NCBI RefSeq assembly: GCF_004795915.1
Contig: NZ_CP039253.1
Coordinates: 372,001 to 436,000 of the forward strand
Length of the DNA stretch: 64,000 nt
Direction: 5' to 3'
From: Rhodococcus sp. PAMC28707
Lineage (GTDB): Bacteria > Actinomycetota > Actinomycetes > Mycobacteriales > Mycobacteriaceae
The position numbers were made by a program, and so were the translations under genes. This document shows positions 49,939 to 59,441 of the stretch, one piece after another; the stretch's first letter is position 1, and each line of letters begins with the position of its first letter. The notes below the pieces were generated by a model. It was not told the origin of the DNA. It was given only the letters and a program-made list of their open reading frames with translations, and did no database searches.

Positions 49939-51441
49939 TTACGTCGCGAGCACGTCTTCCTGCGCAGCCTGGGCCTGAGCGACTTGCTGCGGGGTGAACT
50001 TGATGAAGAACGCGGCGAGTCCGGCTACCACTGCAGCGACTGCGCAGCAGAAGAGGGCGAACATGTAGCCGGAGCTCAGGGCAGTGAGTTGGGTCTCGTT
50101 CATCAGAGTTGCCGGGCCGGTGGTTCCGCCGAGCGAAATCGTTCGCGAGGTGACCAATGCACCCACCACTGCCAGTGCGACGGGACCACCCAAGGTCTGA
50201 GCCACCAGAGCGATTGCTGTCAGTGGTCCGATCTCGGTCGCGCGGACGCCGGCGATGGCACACAGCGGCAGCGGTATCGACGCCATGCCGACGCCGAAGC
50301 CGATCCCGATGACCGGGAAGAAGATGCCAGGGAAGTACGACGAGTCCGCGTTCATCGTCGCGACCGAGAACAACAACCACCCCACCATGATGGCGCTGCC
50401 GGACATGACCAACCATCGCGGCTGTATTCGAACTACGAGCTTCGAGGTGATGAACGCTGCAGCACCCAAACCGAATGCGAACGGAACGAACGCCAGACCT
50501 GCATTGAGTGGGCTGTAGCCGAGGATGTCCTGGACGAAAAGCGCAACGAACGCGGCGAGGCAGAACATCACTCCGCCTGCGAAGAAGATCGCGACAAACG
50601 TGGCCACGCGGTTCTTGTTCGCGAACAAGGAAAACGGCAACAGCGGGTTCTCGGCCCTTCGCTCGACAGCCAGGAACAGTCCGAGCAGTATCAGGCCGCC
50701 GAGCAGCGAGCCGATGACGAGCGGGCTCGACCACCCCAGTTCGGTTCCCTCGCTCAAAGCGAGTACGACACCTGTGCAGCCGAGTGTGCCGAGGATCGCA
50801 CCGGGGAAGTCGAGGGCAAGCCGTACGCCCGCCGTTTCCTTCAGCGACACCATGGCCAGAATGGCGATGGCGATGCCGATGGGCACGTTGATGAGAAAGA
50901 TCCAGCGCCACGAAACCTGGGTCAAGGCGCCGCCGATGATGAGGCCGGCGATGGATCCGACGCCGGTCATTGCCGCATAGATCGCGATTGCCTGGTTCCG
51001 AACCGGGCCTGGCGCAAAGGTCGTCGCGACCAAGGCGAACGCCGTCGGCGACGCTACCGCCGCTCCAACGCCCTGAAGGGCACGCGCAGCCACCAACGTC
51101 GCCTCGTTGATGGCCAACCCACAGAGCAGGGATGCCACGGTGAACAGCACGACACCGCCGAGGAACATCTTCTTTCGACCGAACGCATCACCGAGTCTTC
51201 CGCCGAGAAGCATCAGTCCGCCGAAGGCCAATGCGTACGAGGTGAGAACCCAGTTGCGGCCGGCGTCGCTCAAACCCAGATCCGCCTGCAGCGGCGCCAA
51301 CGCCAGGTTTGCCACCGTCCCGTCCAGAACCACCATCAGCTGAAGGCCACTGAGCACGATGATCGCCAGCCCGAAAGCCCTGGTCGTCACCGGGTACACG
51401 ATGTCCGTCGTGGGCGCTGCGGGCTGCGATTGGTCAGGCAC
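49939..51441 (-). CDS. efpA: MFS drug efflux transporter, EfpA-like (DHA2, 14 TM)
   Basis: A 500-residue drug:H+ antiporter of the DHA2 (14-helix) family. Motifs are LDGTVANLALAPLQADLGLS (motif D1), LLGGRLGDAFGRKK (motif A between helices 2 and 3), ARALQGVGAAVASPTAFALV (motif B) and IAGLIIGGALTQVSWRW (motif C, antiporter). The neighbours proS and cysG are those of EfpA (Rv2846c) in mycobacteria, which supports the name. Start ATG 51441 lies 11 bases after the cysG end, so it follows cysG on the same strand. Confidence 0.9.
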   Translation of the reverse strand: MPDQSQPAAPTTDIVYPVTTRAFGLAIIVLSGLQLMVVLDGTVANLALAPLQADLGLSDAGRNWVLTSYALAFGGLMLLGGRLGDAFGRKKMFLGGVVLFTVASLLCGLAINEATLVAARALQGVGAAVASPTAFALVATTFAPGPVRNQAIAIYAAMTGVGSIAGLIIGGALTQVSWRWIFLINVPIGIAIAILAMVSLKETAGVRLALDFPGAILGTLGCTGVVLALSEGTELGWSSPLVIGSLLGGLILLGLFLAVERRAENPLLPFSLFANKNRVATFVAIFFAGGVMFCLAAFVALFVQDILGYSPLNAGLAFVPFAFGLGAAAFITSKLVVRIQPRWLVMSGSAIMVGWLLFSVATMNADSSYFPGIFFPVIGIGFGVGMASIPLPLCAIAGVRATEIGPLTAIALVAQTLGGPVALAVVGALVTSRTISLGGTTGPATLMNETQLTALSSGYMFALFCCAVAAVVAGLAAFFIKFTPQQVAQAQAAQEDVLAT

Positions 51442-51452
51442 GGGAGTTCACG

Positions 51453-52670
51453 TTACCGAGGGTCTACGGAGAAACCCGCAACGGTTCCGATTACGACAAT
51501 TGCCGGTGGGCGAATTCCCTCTTCTTTCACGCGCCGGCCCACCGTCGCGAGATCGGCTCTGACCTCACGCTGAGTACGCATCGTCCCCTCCTGCACCACC
51601 AACACCGGCGTCGAGGCGGGCCGTCCACCTTCGATGAGCACCGCGGCGAATTTGTCGATGCGTTCGACCGCCATCAAGAGCACGATCGTGCCCTTCAATC
51701 GTGCGAGCGCGCCCCAATCGACAAGTGAGTCGGGATGTTCCGGGGCGAGGTGGCCGCTCACGACCACGAATTCGTGGGTGACGCCGCGGTGCGTCACCGG
51801 AACTCCTGCCGCCGACGGCACCGAAATCGCACTCGTGATGCCGGGGACCACCGTCACCGGTATCCCGGCCTCGGCGAGAGCCTCGAGTTCTTCGTATCCA
51901 CGACCGAACACGTACGGGTCACCGCCCTTGAGGCGGACGACGAACTTGCCGGCCCTGGCTCCGTCGATCAATGCTTGATTGATCGCCTCCTGTGCCATTG
52001 CGCGGCCGTACGGAATCTTCGACGCATCGATGACCTCGACGTGTGGTCCTAGTTCGGCAAGTAGCTCCGGTGGCGCCAGACGATCGGCGACGACGACGTC
52101 GGCGGCCGCCAGGAGTCGGCGGCCGCGGACGGTGATCAGATCCGGATCTCCCGGGCCGCCGCCGACGAGGGCTACGCCTGTCAGCGGGGCGTGCGCCGAA
52201 TCGGTGATCAGGCCCGACTGGAGAGCTTCGAGAACTGCATTGCGCACCGCTGCCGAGCGCCGGTGCTCACCGCCCGCCAAAACGCCGAGAGTGAGTCCGT
52301 CGTGGTCCGCAGATGCCGGGGTGACCGCAGTTCCGTCACGAGCGATGTCGGCGCGAACGCAGAAAATTCTCGACTTCTCGGCCTCGGCCACGATTGCGGC
52401 ATTCGTCTCGGCCTCGTCGGTGCAGGCAATGGCGTACCAGGCGTCGTCGATGTCACCGGCGGCGAAGTCACGCAGCTCCATCGTCACCTGACCAGCAGTT
52501 GCCATCGCTTCGACGGCCGGGGTCGCGACCCGGGTGATGACGTGCACTTGGGCGCCGGATGAGATCAACAGGGGCAGTCGCCGCTGCGCGACGGTCCCGC
52601 CGCCGATCACAACGACGCGTTTGCCTGACAGATTCAGGCCGACGAGGTAGGGAGAATCAGTCGCATCCAC
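51453..52670 (-). CDS. cysG: Uroporphyrinogen-III C-methyltransferase with siroheme synthase domain
   Basis: A 405-residue fusion that feeds siroheme and cobalamin synthesis. The N-terminal Rossmann part (about residues 1-150), SGKRVVVIGGGTVAQRRLPL, is a precorrin-2 dehydrogenase domain. The C-terminal part is the SAM-dependent methyltransferase, with VALVGGGPGDPDLITVRGRR, VVADRLAPPELL, VRLKGGDPYVFGRGYEE and PGITSAISVPSAAGVPVTHR. The M. tuberculosis counterpart (Rv2847c) is the same length. Start GTG 52670; the open frame upstream overlaps the ABC-F gene. It is 11 bases downstream of that gene on the same strand. Confidence 0.93.
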   Translation of the reverse strand: MDATDSPYLVGLNLSGKRVVVIGGGTVAQRRLPLLISSGAQVHVITRVATPAVEAMATAGQVTMELRDFAAGDIDDAWYAIACTDEAETNAAIVAEAEKSRIFCVRADIARDGTAVTPASADHDGLTLGVLAGGEHRRSAAVRNAVLEALQSGLITDSAHAPLTGVALVGGGPGDPDLITVRGRRLLAAADVVVADRLAPPELLAELGPHVEVIDASKIPYGRAMAQEAINQALIDGARAGKFVVRLKGGDPYVFGRGYEELEALAEAGIPVTVVPGITSAISVPSAAGVPVTHRGVTHEFVVVSGHLAPEHPDSLVDWGALARLKGTIVLLMAVERIDKFAAVLIEGGRPASTPVLVVQEGTMRTQREVRADLATVGRRVKEEGIRPPAIVVIGTVAGFSVDPR

Positions 52671-52681
52671 GAGAGCAAACG

Positions 52682-54364
52682 CTACCGCGCCCGCGCGACT
52701 CGGGTTTCGTCCCATACTGGCTCGTCGGATTCGTAGACGTTGCCGTCGGATCCGAAGACCAAGAACCGCTCGAAGCTGCGGGCGAACCAACGGTCGTGGG
52801 TGACTGCGATGACGGTCCCCTCGAATGCCGCGATGGCGTCTTGGAGGGAGTCCGCCGACATCAGGTCGAGGTTGTCGGTGGGCTCGTCGAGAAGCAAGAG
52901 CGTCGCACCGGACAGCTCGAGTAGCAGGATCTGAACGCGCGCTTGTTGGCCACCGGACAAGTTGTCGTAAAGCTGTTCGGCAGCGCGGGCGAGTCCGTAG
53001 CGATCGAGTGCCCGACTCGCTGCCTCGCGGCCCATGCCGTCACGGTGCTCGTTGCCCAAGTGCAGGATGTCGAGCAAAGTGTTGCCGTTCAGGTCGGGCC
53101 GGGTGTGGGTCTGAGCGAACAACCCGGGGCGCACGCGAGCTCCCAGAACTGCCGTGCCGGTGTGCGGGACGGGATCGAGGACAAGTTCGGTGACCGGCTC
53201 GTGCTCCCGTTCGGGATCGGTGCCACCCGCGGCCAGTAACCGGAGAAAGTGTGACTTACCCGATCCGTTGGACCCGAGAACCGCGACCCGGTCACCGAAC
53301 CAGACTTCGGCGTCGAACGGTTTCATGAGCGAGGTCAGCTCCAGATCGGTGCATACCAGCGCGCGTTTCGCGGTTCGGCCGCCGTGCAGTCGGACGGTGA
53401 CCTTCTGCTTGACCGGCACCGCCTCCGGTGGTCCGGCGTCTTCGAACCGCGCAAGCCGCGTCTGTGCAGCGTGATAACGAGCAGCGATGCCGTCGTTGAA
53501 CTTCGCCTTTTCCCGAAGGCGCAGGACGAGCGCACGCAGTTTGACGCGCTCTTCGTCCCACCGACGACGAAGCTCGTCGAGTCGGGCATTTCGGTCCTCG
53601 CGAGCGTCGTGGTACGTCTCGAACCCGGCGCCGTGCACCCAGGAGGTCGCGCCGTTGATTCCCGGCTCGAGCGTGACGATCCGGGTCGCGGCGTTGGCGA
53701 TGAGTTCGCGATCATGGCTGATGAAGAGGACCGACTTGTCGGACTCGCGAATCGTCTTCTCCAACCACCGTTTGCCCGGTACGTCCAGATAGTTGTCCGG
53801 CTCGTCGAGCAGTAGCAACTGATCCGGTCCTCCGAACAGGGCTTCGAGAACGAGACGCTTCTGTTCGCCGCCACTGAGAGTCGAAGCCGCACGCCACTTC
53901 GCCCGGTCGAACGACATCCCGAGCGCGGCCATCGTCGCCTTGTCCCAAAACGGCTCCAGGTCGTACCCGCCGACGTCACCCCAATCCGACAGCGCGTTCG
54001 CGTATTTCAGTTGAGTCTTCTCGTTGTCGACGTCGATCATCGCGTTCTCGGCATCGTCGAGTGCTTTCGCAGCGGCGCGTACCCCCGGCTGCGAAACGGA
54101 CAACAGCAGATCCTGCACCGTCGAGTCGTCGCGCAACTGACCGACGAACTGGCGCATCACTCCGAGCGATCCCGAGCTGGCGACGTTTCCGTCATCGGGT
54201 GCGAGGTCGCCGGCCACGATCCGTGTCAGCGTGGTTTTTCCAGTGCCGTTCGGACCGATGAGAGCGGCCTTCGCGCCGTCTCCGACTCGAAACCCGACCC
54301 CGCTGAGTAGTTGTCTGCCGTCGGGAAGAAAGTAGTCGATGTCGGTGAGTTCGAGGTGAGCCAC
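52682..54364 (-). CDS. ABC-F family ATPase
   Basis: A soluble 560-residue protein with two ATP-binding cassettes and no membrane part, as in ribosome-acting ABC-F factors. First cassette: GPNGTGKTT, TLSGGEQKRLVLEALFGG and LLLLDEPDNYLD. Between the cassettes is a linker rich in charged helices (RNARLDELRRRWDEERVKLR). Second cassette: GSNGSGKSH, NLSGGQQARVQIL and LLLLDEPTDNLD. ABC-F proteins include antibiotic-resistance and translation factors; which kind this is cannot be told. In this window it and the next two genes stand between cysG and the cobalamin operon. Confidence 0.9.
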   Translation of the reverse strand: MAHLELTDIDYFLPDGRQLLSGVGFRVGDGAKAALIGPNGTGKTTLTRIVAGDLAPDDGNVASSGSLGVMRQFVGQLRDDSTVQDLLLSVSQPGVRAAAKALDDAENAMIDVDNEKTQLKYANALSDWGDVGGYDLEPFWDKATMAALGMSFDRAKWRAASTLSGGEQKRLVLEALFGGPDQLLLLDEPDNYLDVPGKRWLEKTIRESDKSVLFISHDRELIANAATRIVTLEPGINGATSWVHGAGFETYHDAREDRNARLDELRRRWDEERVKLRALVLRLREKAKFNDGIAARYHAAQTRLARFEDAGPPEAVPVKQKVTVRLHGGRTAKRALVCTDLELTSLMKPFDAEVWFGDRVAVLGSNGSGKSHFLRLLAAGGTDPEREHEPVTELVLDPVPHTGTAVLGARVRPGLFAQTHTRPDLNGNTLLDILHLGNEHRDGMGREAASRALDRYGLARAAEQLYDNLSGGQQARVQILLLELSGATLLLLDEPTDNLDLMSADSLQDAIAAFEGTVIAVTHDRWFARSFERFLVFGSDGNVYESDEPVWDETRVARAR

Positions 54365-54380
54365 GGAGACAAATCCTATG

Positions 54381-56048
54381 TCACGGCGCCAATACGATCT
54401 TTGCAGTCGTCTTCAGGATCTGCTTTCGGTCCGAATCGAGATGCGCATGCTCGACGCGTAGCCGCGCTGAATCTCCTTCCGTGGTGAGCAACATGACGCC
54501 GTTGTCGAACCATGGACCGGCCGCTGCTTCCCAGTGGACGTCGTCCGGCCCCACATGGGCAGCGCGGGCGAGTTTCTCCATCAGGGCTGCAACGGGCCGT
54601 TTGATGGCCAACCGGTTGACCGCCCGAATCGGCAGATTCAAGGGGTTCCGGAACGGCGACATCGTGAGTTGGTGTGTGGCCGGGACTTGTTTCCCCCCGA
54701 CACCGAAATTTGCACTCGCTACATAGGAACAGTGCACGTCACCCGACAACCACAGGATGCTGGCCGGTGGATTCGTCGACCTGGACAGCTCGCGTGTCAG
54801 AGTTGCCATGTCCGAGAACGACTTTCCAAACGCTGCCCAGTGTTCGAGATCGAGCGCGATACGCAACTTCTCTGCCACACGGGACGCCTTCTTGCCCCAA
54901 CTCCCCTGCGCTACAGCCTCGTTCCATTGTTCCAGGTGATGCAACGCGGGCAACATCAAGAACGGCAGGGAAGAGCCGAACAGTAGGTGTTTGGGCGAGC
55001 CCTCCAGCGCGCGCTCTCGGACCCAGGCCCATTCGGCGTCGTCCACCATCGCCCTATCGTTCGGGTCGAGATTGCGCGAGCAACGAGAATCGATCATGAG
55101 CAGTCGGGTGTCGCCGAAATCGCGGTAGAAACTCCACCGTCCAGCCGAAGGGTCGCGGTCGACCAGTAGCGAGAAGTCCGCAAGAAGTCGTTCACGCGTG
55201 GCATCGTCGGCGGCCGTTCGTACCGCCTCGTACAGCTCGTCGCGAGCGAGTTCATCGGGTGAGAGATTACCCAGATGCTGGTAGACCCAGTACGAGGAGA
55301 ATGCGCCGACCACACGATCGTTCCACCACGGCCGGGTTTCGATGTCCTTTCGCCAGGACGCGGACGAGTTCCAGTCGTCGCGTAGATCGTGGTCGTCGAG
55401 AATCATGCACGACGGGACGCTGGCCAACAGCGTGCGCACCGGCTCGACACCCCACGATTCGTGGTAGAGCCAGGAGTATTCCTCGAAGTCGCAGATCTCG
55501 TTCTCGGCATCGGTACCCCGCGCACTGTCAGGGCCTTGCCCGCCTTCCCGTCGCGCGTGGAGTCTTTCCAAGATTTCGGGCGACGGTTCGTCTGCGTAGA
55601 CCTGATCGCCCAGTAACAGCAGCGCTTGGGGCCATTCCGAGGGATCTTGAGTGGACATTCGATTGCCCAGACCGGCGAGCGCGTCGGCACCGATTCGTCG
55701 GAGCGAGTCTTCACCGTAGTTGTCACCCCGCCGGCATGATCCGAATGCAAAGGTCACGGGGCCGACAGGATCTCCCGTGTGAACTGCCGCGGTCGCGCCC
55801 GGTTCGGGCCAGATCCTCGCGTCGTCGAACGTCACGTCGTAGGTGATCGCGGTGTTCGCCGGCAGACCCGTCAGTGCGACCAATGCGTACTGGTGGCCAT
55901 ACACGCCCCAGGTACGTGCTTCCCCCACCACCCCGACGGCAGTACGGACAGCTACCGTTCCGGGCGCGTCGAATTCGAACCAGAACGTCGCCGAGTCCAC
56001 GCCGACGTAACGGACGAGTGGGCCGAGTACGAGCGAAGAAGACTTCAT
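54381..56048 (-). CDS. PhoD-like phosphatase (alkaline phosphatase D family)
   Basis: A 555-residue metallophosphatase of the PhoD group. It has an N-terminal beta-rich domain and a metal-binding core: FAFGSCRRGDN, LLLGDQVYADEP, ILDDHDLRDDWNSS and LWLSGDVHCSYVASANFGV. No signal peptide is visible, so it looks cytoplasmic, unlike classic Tat-exported PhoD; the substrate is open. ATG 56048 is preferred because the upstream frame offers no ribosome site. It follows the LLM oxidoreductase after 60 bases on the same strand and precedes the ABC-F gene by 16. Confidence 0.85.
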   Translation of the reverse strand: MKSSSLVLGPLVRYVGVDSATFWFEFDAPGTVAVRTAVGVVGEARTWGVYGHQYALVALTGLPANTAITYDVTFDDARIWPEPGATAAVHTGDPVGPVTFAFGSCRRGDNYGEDSLRRIGADALAGLGNRMSTQDPSEWPQALLLLGDQVYADEPSPEILERLHARREGGQGPDSARGTDAENEICDFEEYSWLYHESWGVEPVRTLLASVPSCMILDDHDLRDDWNSSASWRKDIETRPWWNDRVVGAFSSYWVYQHLGNLSPDELARDELYEAVRTAADDATRERLLADFSLLVDRDPSAGRWSFYRDFGDTRLLMIDSRCSRNLDPNDRAMVDDAEWAWVRERALEGSPKHLLFGSSLPFLMLPALHHLEQWNEAVAQGSWGKKASRVAEKLRIALDLEHWAAFGKSFSDMATLTRELSRSTNPPASILWLSGDVHCSYVASANFGVGGKQVPATHQLTMSPFRNPLNLPIRAVNRLAIKRPVAALMEKLARAAHVGPDDVHWEAAAGPWFDNGVMLLTTEGDSARLRVEHAHLDSDRKQILKTTAKIVLAP

Positions 56049-56108
56049 AGTGCCTACAGTGCCCGTACTCGGACACACACGCCACCGATTCCGGTCACCA
56101 CGGGCCTC

Positions 56109-56975
56109 TCAACTGCCGGCGACAGCCAATCGGCCGGTCAACTTCGCAGCGAGACGGTCGAGGTATGCCAGTACCTCAGGCTCGGATCTGTCGGGCATTC
56201 CGTAGACCACTTCACTCACGCCCATTTCCTCCCATCTCGCCAGCTTCTCTGCGTCGGGCTTGAAGTCGAGCACGACGATGTGCGGCGAACCGTCCCTGCC
56301 TCCGTCGCGCCACAACTGCTGGAGTCGACCGACCCTCGACTCGATATCCTGCTCGCGAGGGGTCGTGATCCAACCGTCCGCCGATCGAACTATCCAGGCG
56401 AAATTCTTGTCTGTACCCGCAGCACCGACGAGCGTCGGAATATGGCGTCCTCCAGCAGGTTTCGGCCATGCCCAGCTCGGACCGAACTCGACGAACTCAC
56501 CCGAGAACTCCGCCTGTTCCTGTGCCCACAGTGCACGCATCGCCTCCAGATATTCGCGGAGCATGGTCCGTCTCCTGGCAGGTGGCACTCCATGATCGAC
56601 CAATTCGTCGAGGTTCCAACCGAACCCGACTCCCAAGACGACACGGCCATCACTGAGGTGGTCGAGCGAGGCAATCGTTTTGGCGAGCGTAATCGGGTCG
56701 TGCTCCACCGGTATCGCGACAGCAGTGCCCAATGCTATTCGTTTCGTCACCGCAGACGCTGCGGCCAGTGACACCCACGGATCGAGAGTCCGGGAGTAGC
56801 GATCGTCAGGTAACGAGGAATCGCCTGTTTGCGGATGAGCCGCTTCACGCTTGACGGGGATGTGTGTGTGCTCCGGTACGTAGAACGAGTCGAATCCCAA
56901 CCGCTCGCCCGCTGCGGCCGCGGCCGCAGGCGTTATTCCACGATCGGAGGTGAACAGGACGAGACCGAAGCGCAT
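56109..56975 (-). CDS. LLM class F420-dependent oxidoreductase
   Basis: A 288-residue luciferase-like (TIM-barrel) oxidoreductase of the F420-dependent group. Recognisable parts are MRFGLVLFTSDRGITPAAAA, ERLGFDSFYVPEHTHIP, RIALGTAVAIPVEHDPITLA, LDHLSDGRVVLGVGFGWN and GWITTPREQ. The coenzyme is probably F420, as is usual in Actinobacteria for this subfamily; the substrate is unknown. ATG 56975 is 22 bases after the end of cobE on the same strand. Confidence 0.87.
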   Translation of the reverse strand: MRFGLVLFTSDRGITPAAAAAAGERLGFDSFYVPEHTHIPVKREAAHPQTGDSSLPDDRYSRTLDPWVSLAAASAVTKRIALGTAVAIPVEHDPITLAKTIASLDHLSDGRVVLGVGFGWNLDELVDHGVPPARRRTMLREYLEAMRALWAQEQAEFSGEFVEFGPSWAWPKPAGGRHIPTLVGAAGTDKNFAWIVRSADGWITTPREQDIESRVGRLQQLWRDGGRDGSPHIVVLDFKPDAEKLARWEEMGVSEVVYGMPDRSEPEVLAYLDRLAAKLTGRLAVAGS

Positions 56976-56997
56976 GCAACATTAGAACGTGTTCCAG

Positions 56998-57417
56998 TCA
57001 GGCGCGCAAGGCGTCTTCTTCCTCGGGCACCGCTGCTGTCGCCACCGCAACAGTCACCGGACCCACCTTCGTCTTCCCCAGAATCAGCGCGCCTCCGCCG
57101 CTCGCCAAGACTGCTGCGGCCTCTGCCACGCTCGGAGTCCCGACGGCGTCGTCGACCAGTAGGGACGGGGCCGGCACGACGACGGAAGCCAATTGGGCGG
57201 CCGTCCACTTGGTCAGCGGCACTGAAAGCGAACGAGCAAAAGACTCCACTGCGGAATGCTTTCGATCCAAGGTCGCCACTGCGACCACGGTCCAGTGCGG
57301 CCTGACCACCGAAGCGAACCCGGCCGCGATATCAGAGCCCGTCGCAGCCGCCGTCGCGCCGACTCCGACGACGATCGATTCAGCGCGGTACGATCCAGCG
57401 CACTCCGGTTCAGACAT
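56998..57417 (-). CDS. cobE: CobE/CbiG C-terminal domain protein
   Basis: A 139-residue protein equal to the C-terminal domain of CbiG, known alone as CobE. The pattern is clear: SIVVGVGATAAATGSDIAAG, VAVATLDRKHSAVESFAR, ASVVVPAPSLLVDDAVGTPS and ASGGGALILGKTKVGPVTVA. CbiG opens the ring lactone in the anaerobic route; CobE is needed in the aerobic route but its reaction is not known. ATG 57417 overlaps the end of cobB by eight bases, so it belongs to the corrinoid operon. Confidence 0.85.
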   Translation of the reverse strand: MSEPECAGSYRAESIVVGVGATAAATGSDIAAGFASVVRPHWTVVAVATLDRKHSAVESFARSLSVPLTKWTAAQLASVVVPAPSLLVDDAVGTPSVAEAAAVLASGGGALILGKTKVGPVTVAVATAAVPEEEDALRA

Positions 57418-58816
57418 CGACAGGCGCGAAGCGGTCACACGCCTCGACAAATTTTCGGACCGCTTGCGGGCTGCCTGCCGCGTGCGTGTGCAAATACGAA
57501 GCATGGACGCGACCGTGGACGAACCCCTCCCGGACGACGCGTTTGCCGGCAGCTGCGCTCGGGTTCTGCCAACCCCATGCCGGTGCGAGTTCGGCCGCGA
57601 AGTCGACGAGCGCGGTGCGGTGAAATTCGTGGCCCGTCACCCGAGTCCCCGCCTCGAACAACACCGAATCAGACAGTGCGACCGCATCGCGATAGCCGAG
57701 TGTGAGCTTCGATCCGAATTGCGCTTCCGCGTCGATGACTCCGGCCATCGTGTGGCCGTCGAGGGATCGCGCCAGGTACAGCAAACCGGCGCATTCTGCG
57801 TGGATCGGCAATCCAGCAGCCGAGGCCCGGCGGATATCCGCCAGCAGAGGCTCATTCGACGCCAACTGCTCGGCATGTTCCTCCGGAAACCCGCCCGGCA
57901 GAACGACACCCGCCGTGCGCTCCGGCAATCCGTCGGTGAGGGGATCGAACACCACTACCTCCGAGCCTGCAGCGCGCAGCAGTTCCACATGCTCGGCGTA
58001 ACCGAACGTGAAGGCGGGGCCCCCGGCCACGGCGACGACTGCACCCGCGCCGCTGGGCTCACCCACTTCGTCGTTCGGGTTCCAGGCGATACCGGTGACC
58101 GACGACCTTGCCAACGCGCGGACGGCAGCCAGGTCGACGTGGCGTGTCACCAGTTCTGCCATTGCGTCCACTGCTGCGCCGGCTCGTCTCCCGTGTTCGA
58201 GTGCCGTGATCAGTCCCAGGTGCCGCGACGGGACCGCCAGTTCCGACATTCGCGGTAGCGACCCGAGAACGGGAACACCGACACGCTCACACGCCTGACG
58301 CAGAACCTCTTCGTGTCTCGGGCTGCCGACCCGATTCAATATCACTCCACCGATCCGGACCGACGGGTCGAACGTCGAGAACCCGTGCAGCACAGCGGCA
58401 AGACTCTGACTGTGGCCGCGAGCGTCGACAACGAGAACGACAGGTGCGCCGAGCATTGCGGCCACTGCTGCCGTGGACCCCTCCGCGGAAGCCTGTCCGG
58501 CACCTGCCATGTCGATCTTGCCGTCGAAAAGCCCCATGACTCCCTCGACGATCGCTATGTCGCAGCCGGCACTGCCATGGAGGAAAAGCGGGCCGATACG
58601 CTCTCGCCCGACCATCACTGCATCGAGGTTGCGGCCCGGCAAACCCGTTGCGAGAGAGTGGTATCCAGGATCTATATAGTCCGGACCCACCTTGAACGGC
58701 GCTACCCGGTCCCCCATGGCGCGGAGAGCAGCCATCATCCCGGTGGCTACCGTCGTTTTTCCACTACCTGATGCGGGCGCAGCGATCACGACGGCGGGAG
58801 CAGGACGGCTCACCAT
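57410..58816 (-). CDS. cobB: Cobyrinic acid a,c-diamide synthase
   Basis: CobB amidates the a and c side chains of the corrin ring, using glutamine and ATP. The 468-residue enzyme has an ATP-binding N-terminal half (VVIAAPASGSGKTTVATGM) and a C-terminal type-1 glutamine amidotransferase half with GVVLPGGFPEEHAEQLAS and the nucleophile Cys in LPIHAECAGLLYLARSL; the conserved His is near GTRVTGHEFHRT. Length is standard. It overlaps cobO by seven bases upstream and cobE by eight downstream. Confidence 0.95.
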   Translation of the reverse strand: MVSRPAPAVVIAAPASGSGKTTVATGMMAALRAMGDRVAPFKVGPDYIDPGYHSLATGLPGRNLDAVMVGRERIGPLFLHGSAGCDIAIVEGVMGLFDGKIDMAGAGQASAEGSTAAVAAMLGAPVVLVVDARGHSQSLAAVLHGFSTFDPSVRIGGVILNRVGSPRHEEVLRQACERVGVPVLGSLPRMSELAVPSRHLGLITALEHGRRAGAAVDAMAELVTRHVDLAAVRALARSSVTGIAWNPNDEVGEPSGAGAVVAVAGGPAFTFGYAEHVELLRAAGSEVVVFDPLTDGLPERTAGVVLPGGFPEEHAEQLASNEPLLADIRRASAAGLPIHAECAGLLYLARSLDGHTMAGVIDAEAQFGSKLTLGYRDAVALSDSVLFEAGTRVTGHEFHRTALVDFAAELAPAWGWQNPSAAAGKRVVREGFVHGRVHASYLHTHAAGSPQAVRKFVEACDRFAPVDV

Positions 58817-59430
58817 TCGATACCGCGCTGACCTTTTCGGCCTGCATCCATCGGATGCTTGACCTTGGTCATTTCGGTGACGAGGTCAGCGGCATCTATC
58901 AACGCCTGCGGTGCGTCACGTCCGGTGACGACGACGTGTTGATTACCCGGCCGGTTCACGAGCACCTCGACCACCTCGTCGATGTCCACCCATCCCCACT
59001 TGAGTGGGTAGGTGAATTCGTCCAACACGTAGAAGCGGTGCGTCTCCTCGCTCAATCTTCGAGAGATTTCGGCCCAGCCTTCAGCAGCTGCGGCGGCGTG
59101 GTCGACGTCCGAACCTTTCTTGCGCGTCCAGGACCACCCTTCGCCCATCTTGTGCCACTCGACGGCCCCGCCGGTGCCCTGGGTCTCGTGTAGTTCGCCG
59201 AGCAGTTTGAACGTCGATTCCTCGCCGACCTTCCATTTCGCACTCTTCACGAACTGGAAAACTCCGACGTCGAATCCTTGATTCCACGCTCTCAGTGCCA
59301 TCCCGAAGGCTGCCGTCGACTTGCCCTTGCCCGGACCGGTGTGCACGGCGAGAAGTGCTTGATTGCGGCGCTGACGCGTCGTCAGGCCGTCGTCGGGAAC
59401 TGTTCCCGCAAGTGGTACTCCCTGTGGCAT
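58810..59430 (-). CDS. cobO: Cob(I)yrinic acid a,c-diamide adenosyltransferase
   Basis: CobO adds the adenosyl ligand to the corrinoid cobalt (CobA/BtuR type). The 206-residue protein has P-loop HTGPGKGKSTAAFGMALRAW, later FQFVKSAKWKVGEE, and the conserved YVLDEFTYPLKWGWVD with VVVTGRDAPQALIDAADL and TEMTKVKHPMDAGRKGQRGI at the C-terminus. ATG 59430, 11 bases after chlID. It overlaps cobB by seven bases. Confidence 0.95.
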   Translation of the reverse strand: MPQGVPLAGTVPDDGLTTRQRRNQALLAVHTGPGKGKSTAAFGMALRAWNQGFDVGVFQFVKSAKWKVGEESTFKLLGELHETQGTGGAVEWHKMGEGWSWTRKKGSDVDHAAAAAEGWAEISRRLSEETHRFYVLDEFTYPLKWGWVDIDEVVEVLVNRPGNQHVVVTGRDAPQALIDAADLVTEMTKVKHPMDAGRKGQRGIEW

Positions 59431-59441
59431 TGCTCGTCCTC

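Noticed and set aside
49984-51573. A 529-codon plus-strand frame opposite efpA
   Set aside because: It mirrors the membrane protein codon pattern (Arg/Asp/Glu/His-rich), has no ribosome site or family match, and efpA is certain.
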